This document shows, one piece after another, positions 16,991 through 25,882 of a stretch of DNA of 64,000 nucleotides. Under the pieces are notes generated by a model, which was given only the letters and a program-made list of their open reading frames with translations, was not told the DNA's origin and made no database searches. The first letter of the stretch is position 1. Each line of letters begins with the position of its first letter. A program made the translations under genes and the position numbers. The DNA is from Micromonospora violae. Its GTDB lineage: Bacteria > Actinomycetota > Actinomycetes > Mycobacteriales > Micromonosporaceae. Location of the stretch: the NCBI RefSeq assembly GCF_004217135.1, contig NZ_SHKK01000001.1, positions 1,240,001 through 1,304,000 on the forward strand, in the 5' to 3' direction.

Positions 16991-17584
16991 ATGAGGCCGC
17001 ACCTGCTCGTCCGCGCCGCTGGCGCACTGTTGCTGGTGGCAGCAGCCGCCGCCTGTTCCGCCGACACTGACCGCTCCGACGCACACGCCCCGCAGAACGT
17101 TCTCTACCGCGCCGACTACCCCTCCTACACCAGCGACGACCAGCTCTTCGAGCGGGCGAGCCTCGTCGTGCAGGGCCGTGTCGAGCCCGCCAGCAAGGTC
17201 GTACGCCTGGTGCAGGCCGCACCTCAGGGGCAGGCGCTGCCCGCGCCGGTGGAGGCGGAGCGTCGCGAGGGAATGGTCGTCACCGTCCGCACGGTCACGG
17301 TCTCCCGCGTCTTCAAGGGTGACGTCAAGCCGGGGGACGTCGTGCAGGTCAAGCAGTTGGGCGGCAAACTGGACGGAGTCACCTACAGCGAGGAACACGG
17401 CGTTCCACTACTGGACAACGGTCAGTACACGCTCTTCCTGGAGACGTACCCGGACCAGCCGGCGTCGCTGCTCAACCCGGTGCAGGGGCAGTACCTGGTC
17501 GACGCGGGTAACGGCCTGCGCTCGCTGCCGGGAAATGAGATCACCACCTCGGTCAACCGGCTTGATACGTTGGCCGACAAGTAG
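16991..17584 (+). CDS. Lipoprotein encoded with the metalloprotease
   Basis: A 197-residue lipoprotein; the lipobox cysteine is Cys22 in LVAAAAACSAD. The mature domain is rich in beta-strand (LVVQGRVEPASKVV, MVVTVRTVTVSRVFKGDVKP), with a compact fold and no cysteines. The ribosome-binding site CAGGAG is good. Its position directly after the secreted metzincin suggests a surface partner, chaperone or inhibitor, which is inference only. No family name is assigned. Confidence 0.8.
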   Translation: MRPHLLVRAAGALLLVAAAAACSADTDRSDAHAPQNVLYRADYPSYTSDDQLFERASLVVQGRVEPASKVVRLVQAAPQGQALPAPVEAERREGMVVTVRTVTVSRVFKGDVKPGDVVQVKQLGGKLDGVTYSEEHGVPLLDNGQYTLFLETYPDQPASLLNPVQGQYLVDAGNGLRSLPGNEITTSVNRLDTLADK

Positions 17585-17633
17585 CGGGTACGCGAATTCG
17601 CACGGGACAGCTCATCGGCGAAGGGGGTCAGCG

Positions 17634-18092
17634 GTGTCCGGCCTACGCTCCAGCTGGCCCCTCCTCTGCGCGGTGATCGGCGGCACTCTCGTCGTCGCCG
17701 CCTGCGGGCCGGGCGACGCCGAGGTTGCCTACTGGAGCAACGGCGCGGGGCAGAGCGAGGCCGTCGAGTCGTACGCGGGGTCCGAGCACTGTGACTGGCA
17801 GGACCTGACCTTTCTGCACATCGCCTGGCCGTTGCCGGGTCAGACCGGCCCGGCGGCGAACCGGCAGTACGTCCGGGACCCCGCGGGACGGCTCGCCGCG
17901 GAGGTCCGCGCCACCTACGCCCCGCGCGCCGAGTTGCCGGCGGACGCCCGCACCACCGATTACACCGGCCCGGACGGGCAGCAACTGTGGTTGGCGCCGA
18001 GCGACTCCGACAACCTGGCGTACGTGGTCTACCCGGATTCCCAGCGGGTGGAGGCCTGGCCTCGCACGACGCAGACACTGGGTTGCGACTGA
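17634..18092 (+). CDS. Small lipoprotein, unknown function
   Basis: A 152-residue lipoprotein starting at GTG 17634 after GAAGGGGG. The lipobox is LVVAACGPG with the cysteine at residue 24. The mature part holds HCDWQDLTFLHIAWPL and ends with a cysteine, so one disulfide is likely. It follows the preceding lipoprotein gene at 49 bp on the same strand and is closed by a strong hairpin, so it may belong to the protease operon. Confidence 0.75.
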   Translation: MSGLRSSWPLLCAVIGGTLVVAACGPGDAEVAYWSNGAGQSEAVESYAGSEHCDWQDLTFLHIAWPLPGQTGPAANRQYVRDPAGRLAAEVRATYAPRAELPADARTTDYTGPDGQQLWLAPSDSDNLAYVVYPDSQRVEAWPRTTQTLGCD

Positions 18093-18107
18093 CGGGTCCC
18101 GACCGAC

Positions 18108-18147
18108 GAGGAGCCCTGACCGGTGAAACAGCGGGTCAGGGCTCCTC
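18108..18147. terminator. Hairpin terminator between convergent lipoprotein genes
   Basis: GAGGAGCCCTGACC (18108-18121) pairs perfectly with 18134-18147 across a 12-base loop. It lies between two converging genes and probably ends both. Confidence 0.8.
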
Positions 18148-18175
18148 TGTGTCGGGCGTGGCCCGCCCCGGCGGC

Positions 18176-18649
18176 TCAATGGTCGCGGCAGCCGACCTGG
18201 TCGCCGATCTCGGTGGGAATGCCGAACGGGGTGCATTCGAGTGCGCTGCCCTCGCCCAGCTTCTGCCACCTGCCGTCCGAGTGCTTGAAGACCAGCACAC
18301 CGTCGCCCTGCGTCTGAGGGTCGACGGCGATCACGCCGGCGGTGGCCCACTGCCTCGCGCACTTGATGTGGTCCGGGTCGATCCGGTGGGTGCTGCTGTC
18401 CAACCCCGAGGCGCGTTGCAGGGTGGCTGCGCTCACCGGGCAGGCGGTCCTGGTGGTGTCGGGTGCCGCGCTGCCGCTCGGCGACGCGGCGACAGGGGTG
18501 GACGGCTGGGCCGACGGGGTGGGTGCGGCGCTGGCCGGTGGCGCGCTGCTCGCCGCCCCGGCTGTGGGGGCGGGGGAGGGGGTGGTGCACGCGGTCAGGC
18601 CGGCCAGCGCGGCGACGGGCAGCAGGGTGCGGAGCGCGGTCAGGTTCAT
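18176..18649 (-). CDS. Lipoprotein with Ala/Pro/Ser-rich linker
   Basis: A 157-residue lipoprotein. The lipobox LAGLTAC places the cysteine at residue 21. A low-complexity Pro/Ala/Ser linker (about 22-62) is followed by a small C-terminal domain with three cysteines (ACPVSA, KCARQW, LECTPFG) plus a late CRDH. GGAGGAA precedes the ATG. The function is unknown; the layout is that of actinobacterial cell-envelope lipoproteins. Confidence 0.78.
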   Translation of the reverse strand: MNLTALRTLLPVAALAGLTACTTPSPAPTAGAASSAPPASAAPTPSAQPSTPVAASPSGSAAPDTTRTACPVSAATLQRASGLDSSTHRIDPDHIKCARQWATAGVIAVDPQTQGDGVLVFKHSDGRWQKLGEGSALECTPFGIPTEIGDQVGCRDH

Positions 18650-18776
18650 GGTTCCTCCGGTGGCGTAGCAATCGGGATTTCCGACTACACGCCCTTGGGT
18701 CCCCCGGGGTTGCGCTGACCTTCAGCGGGTCCAGGTCGGAACGTGCGACACACCCGGGTCGGCTGCTCGCCCCCGT

Positions 18777-18787
18777 ACATCTGATGT
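18777..18787. promoter_or_regulatory. Candidate operator, copy 1 (ACATCTGATGT)
   Basis: An 11-bp palindrome with perfect 5-bp arms. The same palindrome with the centre base changed recurs 187 bp downstream (18964-18974). Both lie in the region before the GH95 gene. The regulator is unknown; the size would suit a GntR-type dimer. Confidence 0.4.
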
Positions 18788-18963
18788 ATGTCCGGCTGGG
18801 TGGGTCGTCGCCGGGACCGTTCGGGCGAATCGCCGCGCGGTGCCGCGCCGGTCCGCTGCTCCTCACCCGCCCATGCGTTCCGCTGACCGGCGAGAGCGGC
18901 GCAGTGTCCACCCATTGATCGACCGTTGCCTATTCTGTGGCCCCGGAGTAACCTTCCCGAAAC

Positions 18964-18974
18964 ACATCAGATGT
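18964..18974. promoter_or_regulatory. Candidate operator, copy 2 (ACATCAGATGT)
   Basis: The second copy of the palindrome, 133 bp before the GH95 start codon. Recurrence of an exact 5+5 palindrome within one intergenic region argues against chance, though not strongly for so short a motif. Confidence 0.4.
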
Positions 18975-19106
18975 CTGGCTCTGCAGTGGCCCGGCGTCGG
19001 TCTGTTCAGGCAGGGTCCCGGTTGGCCCCACCAAGCGGATCCCCGTGTCGAGTCGCATAGTTGTCACGCTTCGGGGTGGCCGGACTGGTCACCGTTTGGA
19101 GGATCG

Positions 19107-22106
19107 ATGTCAGACCTGACCCGACGGCAAGCCCTCAAGATCGGCGCAGCCGGCGCGGGTGGCGCTCTCCTGCCGGTGCCCTGGACCGCCGTGGCCCAGG
19201 CGGACTCGGTGGCACCGCCGCAGGTGTTGGCCGCCGGGGATCTCGCGCTGTGGTACGACGAAGGGGCCGGCACCGACTGGCTGCGGGCGCTACCGATCGG
19301 CAACGGCCGCCTCGGTGCCATGGTCTTCGGCAACGTCGACACCGAGCGGCTTCAGCTCAACGAGGACACCGTCTGGGCTGGTGGGCCCCACGACCCCAGC
19401 AACCCCAGAGGCGCCGGCGCGCTCGCCGAGATCCGGCGGCTGGTCAACGCGAACCAGTGGACCCAGGCCCAGGATCTGATCAACCAGACCATGATGGGCA
19501 ACCCCGGCGGCCAGCTGGCCTACCAGACCGTCGGCAACCTCCGGCTCGCCTTCGGGTCCGCCAGCGGGGCGTCCCAGCACAACCGGACGCTCGACCTCAC
19601 CACCGCCACCGTCACGACGACGTACGTGCTGAACGGGGTTCGGCACCAGCGGGAGGTGTTCGCCAGCGCGCCGGACCAGGTCATCGTGATCCGGCTGACC
19701 GCCGACCGCAGCAACGCGATCAGCTTCACCGCCACCTTCGACAGCCCGCAGCGCACCACGGTGTCCAGCCCGGACGGCACCACGATCGGCCTCGACGGGG
19801 TCTCCGGGAACCAGGAGGGCGTCACCGGCCAGGTCCGCTTCCTCGCCCTGGCCAACGCGACCATCAGCGGCGGCAGCGTGTCCAGCTCCGGCGGCACCCT
19901 GCGGGTGACCAACGCCAACAGCGTGACCCTGCTGGTCTCCATCGGCTCCAGTTACGTCAACTACCGCAACGTCGGCGGCGACTACCAGGGCATCGCCCGG
20001 CAGCGCCTCACCGCCGCCCGGTCCAGCAGCTTCGACCAGCTGCGCAGCCGGCACGTGGCCGACTACCAGGCGCTGTTCGGGCGCGTCACTCTCGACCTGG
20101 GCCGCACCTCCGCGGCCGACCAGACGACAGACGTCCGGATCGCCCAGCACAACAGCGTCAACGACCCGCAGTTCTCGGCGCTGCTGTTCCAGTTCGGCCG
20201 GTACCTGCTGATCTCGTCCTCGCGGCCCGGCACCCAGCCGGCGAACCTCCAGGGCATCTGGAACGACTCGCTGGCCCCCTCCTGGGACTCGAAGTACACG
20301 ATCAACGCCAACCTGCCGATGAACTACTGGCCGGCCAACACCACCAACCTGGCCGAGTGCCACAGCCCGGTGTTCGACATGGTCCGGGACCTCGCCGTCA
20401 GCGGGGCGCGGACAGCCCAGGTGCAGTACGGTGCCGCCAGCGGCTGGGTCACCCACCACAACACCGACGCGTGGCGGGCCACCGCGGTGGTCGACGGCGC
20501 GTTCTGGGGCATGTGGCAGACCGGCGGCGCCTGGTTGTCGACGTTGATCTGGGACCACTACCTGTTCAACGGCGACATCGAGTTCCTGCGGACGAACTAC
20601 CCGGCCATGAAGGGCGCGGCGCAGTTCTTCCTCAACACCCTGGTGACCGAGCCGACCCTCGGTTACCTGGTGACCAACCCGTCGAACTCGCCGGAGCTCA
20701 GCCACCACTCGAACGCCAGCGTGTGCGCCGGCCCCACGATGGACAACCAGATCCTGCGGGACCTGTTCGACGCGTGCGCTCGCGCGAGCGAGATCCTCGA
20801 CGTGGACAGCACCTTCCGGGCACAGGTTCGCGCCACCCGGGACCGGCTCGCGCCCATGAAGATCGGCTCCCGCGGCAACATCATGGAGTGGCTCTACGAC
20901 TGGGTGGAGACCGAGCCCAACCACCGGCACATCTCGCACCTGTACGGGCTGGCACCCAGCAACCAGATCACCAAGCGCGGCACCCCGCAGTTGTTCGAGG
21001 CCGCCCGACGGACCCTGGCGCTGCGCGGCGACGACGGGACGGGCTGGTCGCTGGCCTGGAAAATCAACTTCTGGGCTCGGATGGAGGAGGGCAAGCGGGC
21101 CCACGACCTGATCCGCTACCTCGCCACCACCGCGCGGCTCGCGCCCAACATGTTCGACCTGCACCCGCCGTTCCAGATCGACGGCAACTTCGGCGCCACC
21201 GCCGGTATCGCCGAGATGCTGTTGCAGAGCCACATCGGTGAGCTGCACGTCCTTCCCGCGCTGCCGCCGGCCTGGCCGAGCGGGCGGGTGACCGGCCTGC
21301 GCGGTCGAGGCGGGTACACGGTCGGCATCACGTGGGCGAGTGGGCAGGCCACCGAGATCCTCGTCCGGGCGGACCGGGCCGGCACCGCGCGTCTGCGCTC
21401 CCGGATCCTGAGCGGCACCGTCACGGTCGTCGACACCGCCGACGGTACGACGCCCCGGACCACCCGGATCGACTCCGACCTGATCGACGTCACCGTGCAG
21501 GCCGGACGCACCTACCGGGTCACCAGCTCCGGGCCCACCACACCCACCCTGGAGCAGAGCTTCAGCAACGTCGGTATCACCAACGACAACAACACCAACG
21601 TCGGAAACTTCGACGGCGGCGGGGCGACGCTCTCCGCGCAGGCGCTGGCCCAGGCCGGCGCCAGCCCGGGCGGCACGATCAGCCGCAACGGGGTCACCTT
21701 CCGCTGGCCCAACGTCAGCTCCGGGTCCCCCGACAACGCCGTCGCCTCGGGCCAGTCCATCGGCGTGACCGGCACCGGCAGCACGCTCGGCTTCCTCCTG
21801 ACCGGCACCTACGGCGCGGTGTCCGGGACCGGCACGGTGGTCTACGCCGACGGCACCCGCCAGACGTTCACGCTGAGCTCGCCCGACTGGTACGGCGGGC
21901 CGCACTCCGGGGGGACCGCGGCCATCGTGTCCGCGTACCAGAACCGGCCCAACAACGTCCGCCAGAACACCGCCGCGTGCATCTACTACGTGGGTGTCGG
22001 GTTGCAGAACAAGGCGGTGGCCTCGGTGGTGCTGCCCAACATCAGCGCCCGACCGGCGACGAACGTGCCGACCATGCACATCTTCGCCATCGCGATCGGC
22101 GGCTGA
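19107..22106 (+). CDS. Secreted glycoside hydrolase family 95 enzyme (1,2-alpha-L-fucosidase type)
   Basis: A 999-residue exported enzyme starting at ATG 19107 after GGAGGATCG. The N-terminus has a twin-arginine-type signal (TRRQALKIGAAGAGG). The GH95 body begins LPIGNGRLGAMVFGN and continues with QLNEDTVWAGGPHDP, the (alpha/alpha)6 barrel motif NANLPMNYWPANTTN, and FQIDGNFGATAGIAEML, which carries the catalytic aspartate region. The last ~190 residues form an added beta-sandwich (ITNDNNTNVGNFDGGG onward), probably carbohydrate-binding. Family members release L-fucose, or L-galactose, from plant or host glycans. It is monocistronic and ends at a hairpin. Confidence 0.93.
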   Translation: MSDLTRRQALKIGAAGAGGALLPVPWTAVAQADSVAPPQVLAAGDLALWYDEGAGTDWLRALPIGNGRLGAMVFGNVDTERLQLNEDTVWAGGPHDPSNPRGAGALAEIRRLVNANQWTQAQDLINQTMMGNPGGQLAYQTVGNLRLAFGSASGASQHNRTLDLTTATVTTTYVLNGVRHQREVFASAPDQVIVIRLTADRSNAISFTATFDSPQRTTVSSPDGTTIGLDGVSGNQEGVTGQVRFLALANATISGGSVSSSGGTLRVTNANSVTLLVSIGSSYVNYRNVGGDYQGIARQRLTAARSSSFDQLRSRHVADYQALFGRVTLDLGRTSAADQTTDVRIAQHNSVNDPQFSALLFQFGRYLLISSSRPGTQPANLQGIWNDSLAPSWDSKYTINANLPMNYWPANTTNLAECHSPVFDMVRDLAVSGARTAQVQYGAASGWVTHHNTDAWRATAVVDGAFWGMWQTGGAWLSTLIWDHYLFNGDIEFLRTNYPAMKGAAQFFLNTLVTEPTLGYLVTNPSNSPELSHHSNASVCAGPTMDNQILRDLFDACARASEILDVDSTFRAQVRATRDRLAPMKIGSRGNIMEWLYDWVETEPNHRHISHLYGLAPSNQITKRGTPQLFEAARRTLALRGDDGTGWSLAWKINFWARMEEGKRAHDLIRYLATTARLAPNMFDLHPPFQIDGNFGATAGIAEMLLQSHIGELHVLPALPPAWPSGRVTGLRGRGGYTVGITWASGQATEILVRADRAGTARLRSRILSGTVTVVDTADGTTPRTTRIDSDLIDVTVQAGRTYRVTSSGPTTPTLEQSFSNVGITNDNNTNVGNFDGGGATLSAQALAQAGASPGGTISRNGVTFRWPNVSSGSPDNAVASGQSIGVTGTGSTLGFLLTGTYGAVSGTGTVVYADGTRQTFTLSSPDWYGGPHSGGTAAIVSAYQNRPNNVRQNTAACIYYVGVGLQNKAVASVVLPNISARPATNVPTMHIFAIAIGG

Positions 22107-22135
22107 CGACACGGGTTTCCGCACCGGGGGAGCAC

Positions 22136-22168
22136 GACGGGCCCGTCCCCACTGGGGACGGGCCCGTC
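22136..22168. terminator. Bidirectional hairpin terminator
   Basis: GACGGGCCCGTCCCC (22136-22150) pairs perfectly with 22154-22168 across a 3-base loop. It separates the converging GH95 and GH67 genes. Confidence 0.82.
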
Positions 22169-22181
22169 GCGGTCGTGGGCG

Positions 22182-25100
22182 TTAGGGGATGGGCTCCCCT
22201 CGGCTCTCGATCCGGAAGTAGTCGAAGGCGACGTCGAGGTCGGTGGAGGTGCCGGCCCGGTTGAAGGCCAGCAGCCCGGCCTTCGTCGGCTCGGTGTTCA
22301 GAGTGGTGGAGCCGAGGTAGCGGTAGACGCTTCCGTCGTTGGAGTAGTAGGCGCGGTAGCTGTTCCCGATCTTGGTCAGGCGGAGCCAGATGGCACCGTC
22401 GGCCCCGACGATTCGCTGGGCGTCGGCACCGGTGATCTCCAGGGTCGACGCCGTGCCGTTCTGTTCGCGCAGGAAGACGATCCGGGTCTTGTTGACGGCC
22501 GCGGTCGCGTTGGCCATCTCCCAGGCGAGCTTCACGTAGTTGTTGTCGTCCGCGTACCCGAGCACGCCGCCCTGCTCGTTGTTGCTGGCGAGGGGCCGGG
22601 AGAAGACGACCCGGGCCTCGGCCGTCCAGTCGCCGTCGACGTCCTGGAGGGCCAGGTTCCGCGCGGTGTTGGTGTTGCCCTGGAGGTCACCCTGCTGGGC
22701 GGTGACAATCAGGGAACCGTCGGCCAGGCGCTGTCTGCTCTCGTCCGGTCGGACCCACTGCCACTGCGGGCCGAGTTGGGCCGAGTCGAACTCGTCGCTG
22801 CCTGTGAGGGTGGTGTTCAGGTCCACGGTGTAGACCGACGACGCCCCGCCGTTCGTGACGGTGACCCGCGCCTGCCCGGTGGGGCTGGTCGCCTGCTCCA
22901 CGGCGACCGAGGCGGCGGGGTCGGCGGCGCTGGCGGTGACCGTCGGGACGGTGGTGACGCCGGCCGGGGTGAGGGCGTTGTAGCGCAGCACGGTCGGCGA
23001 GAAGGACGCCAGCCGCTCGCCGTCGACACGCAGGGTCGTCAGCGTGGTGTCGGGGACCAGGTTGAAGACGTAGTTCTTCACGAGGGGGCCGAAGAAGCTC
23101 TCCGTCGTCACCTTGACGATCGCCTGACCGGGCACGCTGGCCGCCTGCGAAATGACCTTGTAGCGGGCCTTCCGGTCGGTCGTCCGCACCTTGGTGATGG
23201 TCGGCGACGCCCCGGCCGGCACCGGAATGGTGTACGAGGTGTCCGACAGGTTGAAGCCGCCGAACTGCTTCCCGTTCACGACGATCGTCGCCGACAGCGG
23301 CGCGTCGTCGACCGGGACGTCCCGCCCGCTGAACTCCTTCCAGTAGTTCACCGAGGTGTCCCGCCAGTCGGCGGCGTCCGCCTCGTGGACCGCCAGCTTG
23401 GCGCGGACCTCCGCGAACCGGCGTGCGTCGATGTGGGGCTGGAGGGTGTCCCAGGTCTCCCGCATCCAGGTCACGTACTGCACGCCCATCTGGTAGCGGT
23501 AGACCAGCTCATCCCAGAACGTCCGGCCGCTGTCCATCCGGTGGCCCCACGGCACGTGGTGGAACCACATCAGCAGGTTCTCCGGGACCGAGTCGATGTT
23601 CCCGTAGCGCTGCTGCAACCGGGGGAAGTACTGGGCGGCCAGGTTGCTGCCGGTGGGGGAGCGGTCGAAGCCCAACCCGACGCTGTCGGCCTTGTTGTAG
23701 TAGATCGGGCTCCAGTCGTCGCGGCCGGCCCAGTCGGCGGGGTCGGGGCGGTAGTGGGCGCCCTCGGCGAACTGGTGGCCGATGCCCAGCGGCGTCTGGT
23801 AGCTGACCAGCGACTCCCACGAGCCCATCATCATCTTCCGGATGGTGTCGACCACGCGCCGGTCGTTGCTCCAGGTCATCCGCGTCCATTCGGTCGCGAT
23901 GTCCGCCGAGTCGAGCGTCCAGTCCCAGGCCTGGCGTCCGAAGGAGAAGAGGTTCGCCTGGGCGAAGTGGTGCCCGGTCAGGTTGTCGGCGTTGCCGAGG
24001 TTCGCGACACCCACGATGGCGGTGTCCGGGTGGTGCTGGGCGGTCCCGTCGACAATGTTGCCGACCAGTCGCTTCTTCAGCAGCTTCCCGGTCGCGTCGG
24101 TCGCGTACGTGTCGGTCTTCAGGATCTCCTCGTACATCGGGCCGAGGTAGGCCAGCATCCAGTTCTGGCCGGTGTACTCCTGCGTGATCTGAAGTTCCAA
24201 CGCCTGGTTGGTGTTCTCCATCCGGCCGAACATCGGGTGGATGGGCTCCCGGGCCTGGAAGTCCAGTGGCCCGTTCTTGGTCTGGAGGAACACGTTGTCG
24301 GCGAAGCGTCCCCGGCTGCCGTCCGGCTGGACCTCGTCGTCGATTGGCCCGAACTCCAGGTAGGCCCGCTTGAGCCGGTCGTTGTCGACCTCGGCGTTGT
24401 AGACGAACGTGCGCCAGTGCACGGTCATCCCGAGCGGCGCCACGGCGGCGGCGATGGCGTTGGCACCGTCACCGTGGTCGTACCCGAAGTCCTGCGGCCC
24501 CGGCTGACCCTCGGAGTTGGCTTTCACGGTGAGCCCCATGAAGTCCGGGATCGCGCTCTGGATCTGCTGGGCCCGGCGGTGCCACCAGCCCCGGAAATCC
24601 GCGCCGTACGGGTCGAGTTGGCTGTTGGTCAGGGTGTCCGGCGCGAACCGGCTGTCGGTGGGCGCGGTGTAGCGGATCGACAGGCCGAGCCGGATGCCGT
24701 ACGGACGCAGCGCGTCGGCGAGGGCAGCCTCCTGTGCGATGCGGGCGCTCGTCAGGTACGCGTTGTCGGCGTTGACGTTGTTGATGGTGATGCCGTTGAT
24801 GCCCAGGGACGCCAACGCGCGGGCCATGACGAGGTACCGGTCGAGGATGACGGGCAGGTTCCGGCCGGCGCTGGCACCGGTCGCGGCGAAGTTGAAGATC
24901 GCCCCGCTCTCCCCGTTCAGCCCACCCAATCCGGAGGGGTTGTTGCCCGCGTAGAGGCGCTCGGTCTCCCAGTTGTTCAGCAACCGATGCTTGATCTTCG
25001 GTGACTCCGCCACGCGGAGGTGGTCGATGGGCTTCTGGGTCTGTAGGAGCCGGAGGAAGGCGAAGGTGCCGTACAACGCGCCGAGGTCGGTGTTGCCGGC

Positions 25101-25658
25101 GATGACGGTGAAGCGTTCCCTGCCCTTGGACACCGAGCGGACAAGGTAGCCCTCGTCGCCCACAGCGGCCAGGTCGCGGGCCGCGACAGTGCGACCCACC
25201 AGGGGCGAGCTCGTCGGTGTGCCCACCACGACCGCACCGTCGAGAACCGTGCCGTCCGGGACCGTGCCGCCGTCGCCGGTCGCCACGGGAATCGGCTGAC
25301 CGAGCAGCCCACCCAGGCCGCGTACCAGTTCGTCCCGGGCGGCGCCCAGTGTGCTCTCGGCCAGCTTCTCGCGGGAACCGGGTGCCATGGCGAGGTCCGT
25401 CGTGTGCCGGTGCACAGTCGTGGCGTCGGCGTTCTCGACCACGATCGCCGTGGCCGAGCGACGGTAGTCGCGCAGCAGCTTCGCGTCGTCGACCGGCACG
25501 TACCGCAGCCACAGGTCGGAGCCGTTGTAGTCGTCCGCCGACGGGGCCGCGGCGGCCGGCGTGGTGGTGGCGACCGTGAGGGTGGCCGCGACCGTGGCGA
25601 GCACCGTGCCCACCACGATGAGGGTCCGTCGTAACCTGGGCGTCGAGCCTCGGATCAT
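22182..25658 (-). CDS. Secreted GH67 alpha-glucuronidase with C-terminal accessory domains
   Basis: A 1158-residue exported enzyme. The signal peptide (about 1-38, ending TPAAAA) precedes the GH67 N-terminal domain and the barrel. The barrel carries VKANSEGQPGP with the expected acid glutamate, TKNGPLDFQAREP and LELQITQEYTGQ with the other conserved carboxylates, and MWFHHVPWGHRM. GH67 enzymes remove 4-O-methyl-glucuronic acid from the end of xylo-oligosaccharides. They are usually about 680 residues and mostly intracellular. This one is secreted and adds Ig-like segments and a ~190-residue C-terminal beta-sandwich (GSDEFDSAQLGPQWQWVRP). The start ATG follows GAGGAG. A GGCAAC-N2-GTTGTC site lies upstream. 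Confidence 0.93.
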   Translation of the reverse strand: MIRGSTPRLRRTLIVVGTVLATVAATLTVATTTPAAAAPSADDYNGSDLWLRYVPVDDAKLLRDYRRSATAIVVENADATTVHRHTTDLAMAPGSREKLAESTLGAARDELVRGLGGLLGQPIPVATGDGGTVPDGTVLDGAVVVGTPTSSPLVGRTVAARDLAAVGDEGYLVRSVSKGRERFTVIAGNTDLGALYGTFAFLRLLQTQKPIDHLRVAESPKIKHRLLNNWETERLYAGNNPSGLGGLNGESGAIFNFAATGASAGRNLPVILDRYLVMARALASLGINGITINNVNADNAYLTSARIAQEAALADALRPYGIRLGLSIRYTAPTDSRFAPDTLTNSQLDPYGADFRGWWHRRAQQIQSAIPDFMGLTVKANSEGQPGPQDFGYDHGDGANAIAAAVAPLGMTVHWRTFVYNAEVDNDRLKRAYLEFGPIDDEVQPDGSRGRFADNVFLQTKNGPLDFQAREPIHPMFGRMENTNQALELQITQEYTGQNWMLAYLGPMYEEILKTDTYATDATGKLLKKRLVGNIVDGTAQHHPDTAIVGVANLGNADNLTGHHFAQANLFSFGRQAWDWTLDSADIATEWTRMTWSNDRRVVDTIRKMMMGSWESLVSYQTPLGIGHQFAEGAHYRPDPADWAGRDDWSPIYYNKADSVGLGFDRSPTGSNLAAQYFPRLQQRYGNIDSVPENLLMWFHHVPWGHRMDSGRTFWDELVYRYQMGVQYVTWMRETWDTLQPHIDARRFAEVRAKLAVHEADAADWRDTSVNYWKEFSGRDVPVDDAPLSATIVVNGKQFGGFNLSDTSYTIPVPAGASPTITKVRTTDRKARYKVISQAASVPGQAIVKVTTESFFGPLVKNYVFNLVPDTTLTTLRVDGERLASFSPTVLRYNALTPAGVTTVPTVTASAADPAASVAVEQATSPTGQARVTVTNGGASSVYTVDLNTTLTGSDEFDSAQLGPQWQWVRPDESRQRLADGSLIVTAQQGDLQGNTNTARNLALQDVDGDWTAEARVVFSRPLASNNEQGGVLGYADDNNYVKLAWEMANATAAVNKTRIVFLREQNGTASTLEITGADAQRIVGADGAIWLRLTKIGNSYRAYYSNDGSVYRYLGSTTLNTEPTKAGLLAFNRAGTSTDLDVAFDYFRIESRGEPIP

Positions 25659-25763
25659 CGCGATCTCCTCGTTCGTCCACTCGGTGTCGTGCGGCCCGGC
25701 GCGCGAGCACGACGACGTCGACAGATCGGTGCGTGTCGATGCTGCTCGGTGCCACCGTGCCCG

Positions 25764-25777
25764 GGCAACGAGTTGTC
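25764..25777. promoter_or_regulatory. Candidate LacI operator upstream of the GH67 gene
   Basis: GGCAACGAGTTGTC lies about 106 bp before the alpha-glucuronidase start. It matches GGCAACCCGTTGCC in the LacI/ABC intergenic region (29784-29797) except at the centre and one arm base. It also overlaps the wider palindrome AACGAGTTGTCGTT. Confidence 0.5.
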
Positions 25778-25882
25778 GTTTCTTGTCGCGGCCCGCGCGG
25801 CCCTATTTCCCCCTCGGCGGAGTGGAACATGGCTGCGGAAATCTCGGTGGAACAGGCGAGGTGGTTCCGGGAGGATCGGTAG

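Larger units (their letters stand above)
18650..19106. other. Regulatory region upstream of the GH95 gene
   Basis: No gene is recognised in these 457 bases. The stretch holds two copies of an 11-bp palindrome, ACATCWGATGT, listed separately. It also holds the Shine-Dalgarno sequence GGAGG just before the GH95 start. No clear -35/-10 pair is visible. Confidence 0.5.

Noticed and set aside
19290..22124. A 944-codon minus-strand open frame covering the GH95 gene
   Set aside because: It mirrors the GH95 codons; low-complexity Gly/Val/Arg/Asp composition with no domain, while the plus strand has a complete enzyme.
22776..25004. A 742-codon plus-strand frame opposite the GH67 gene
   Set aside because: Antisense mirror of a well-supported enzyme; no ribosome-binding site or motif.
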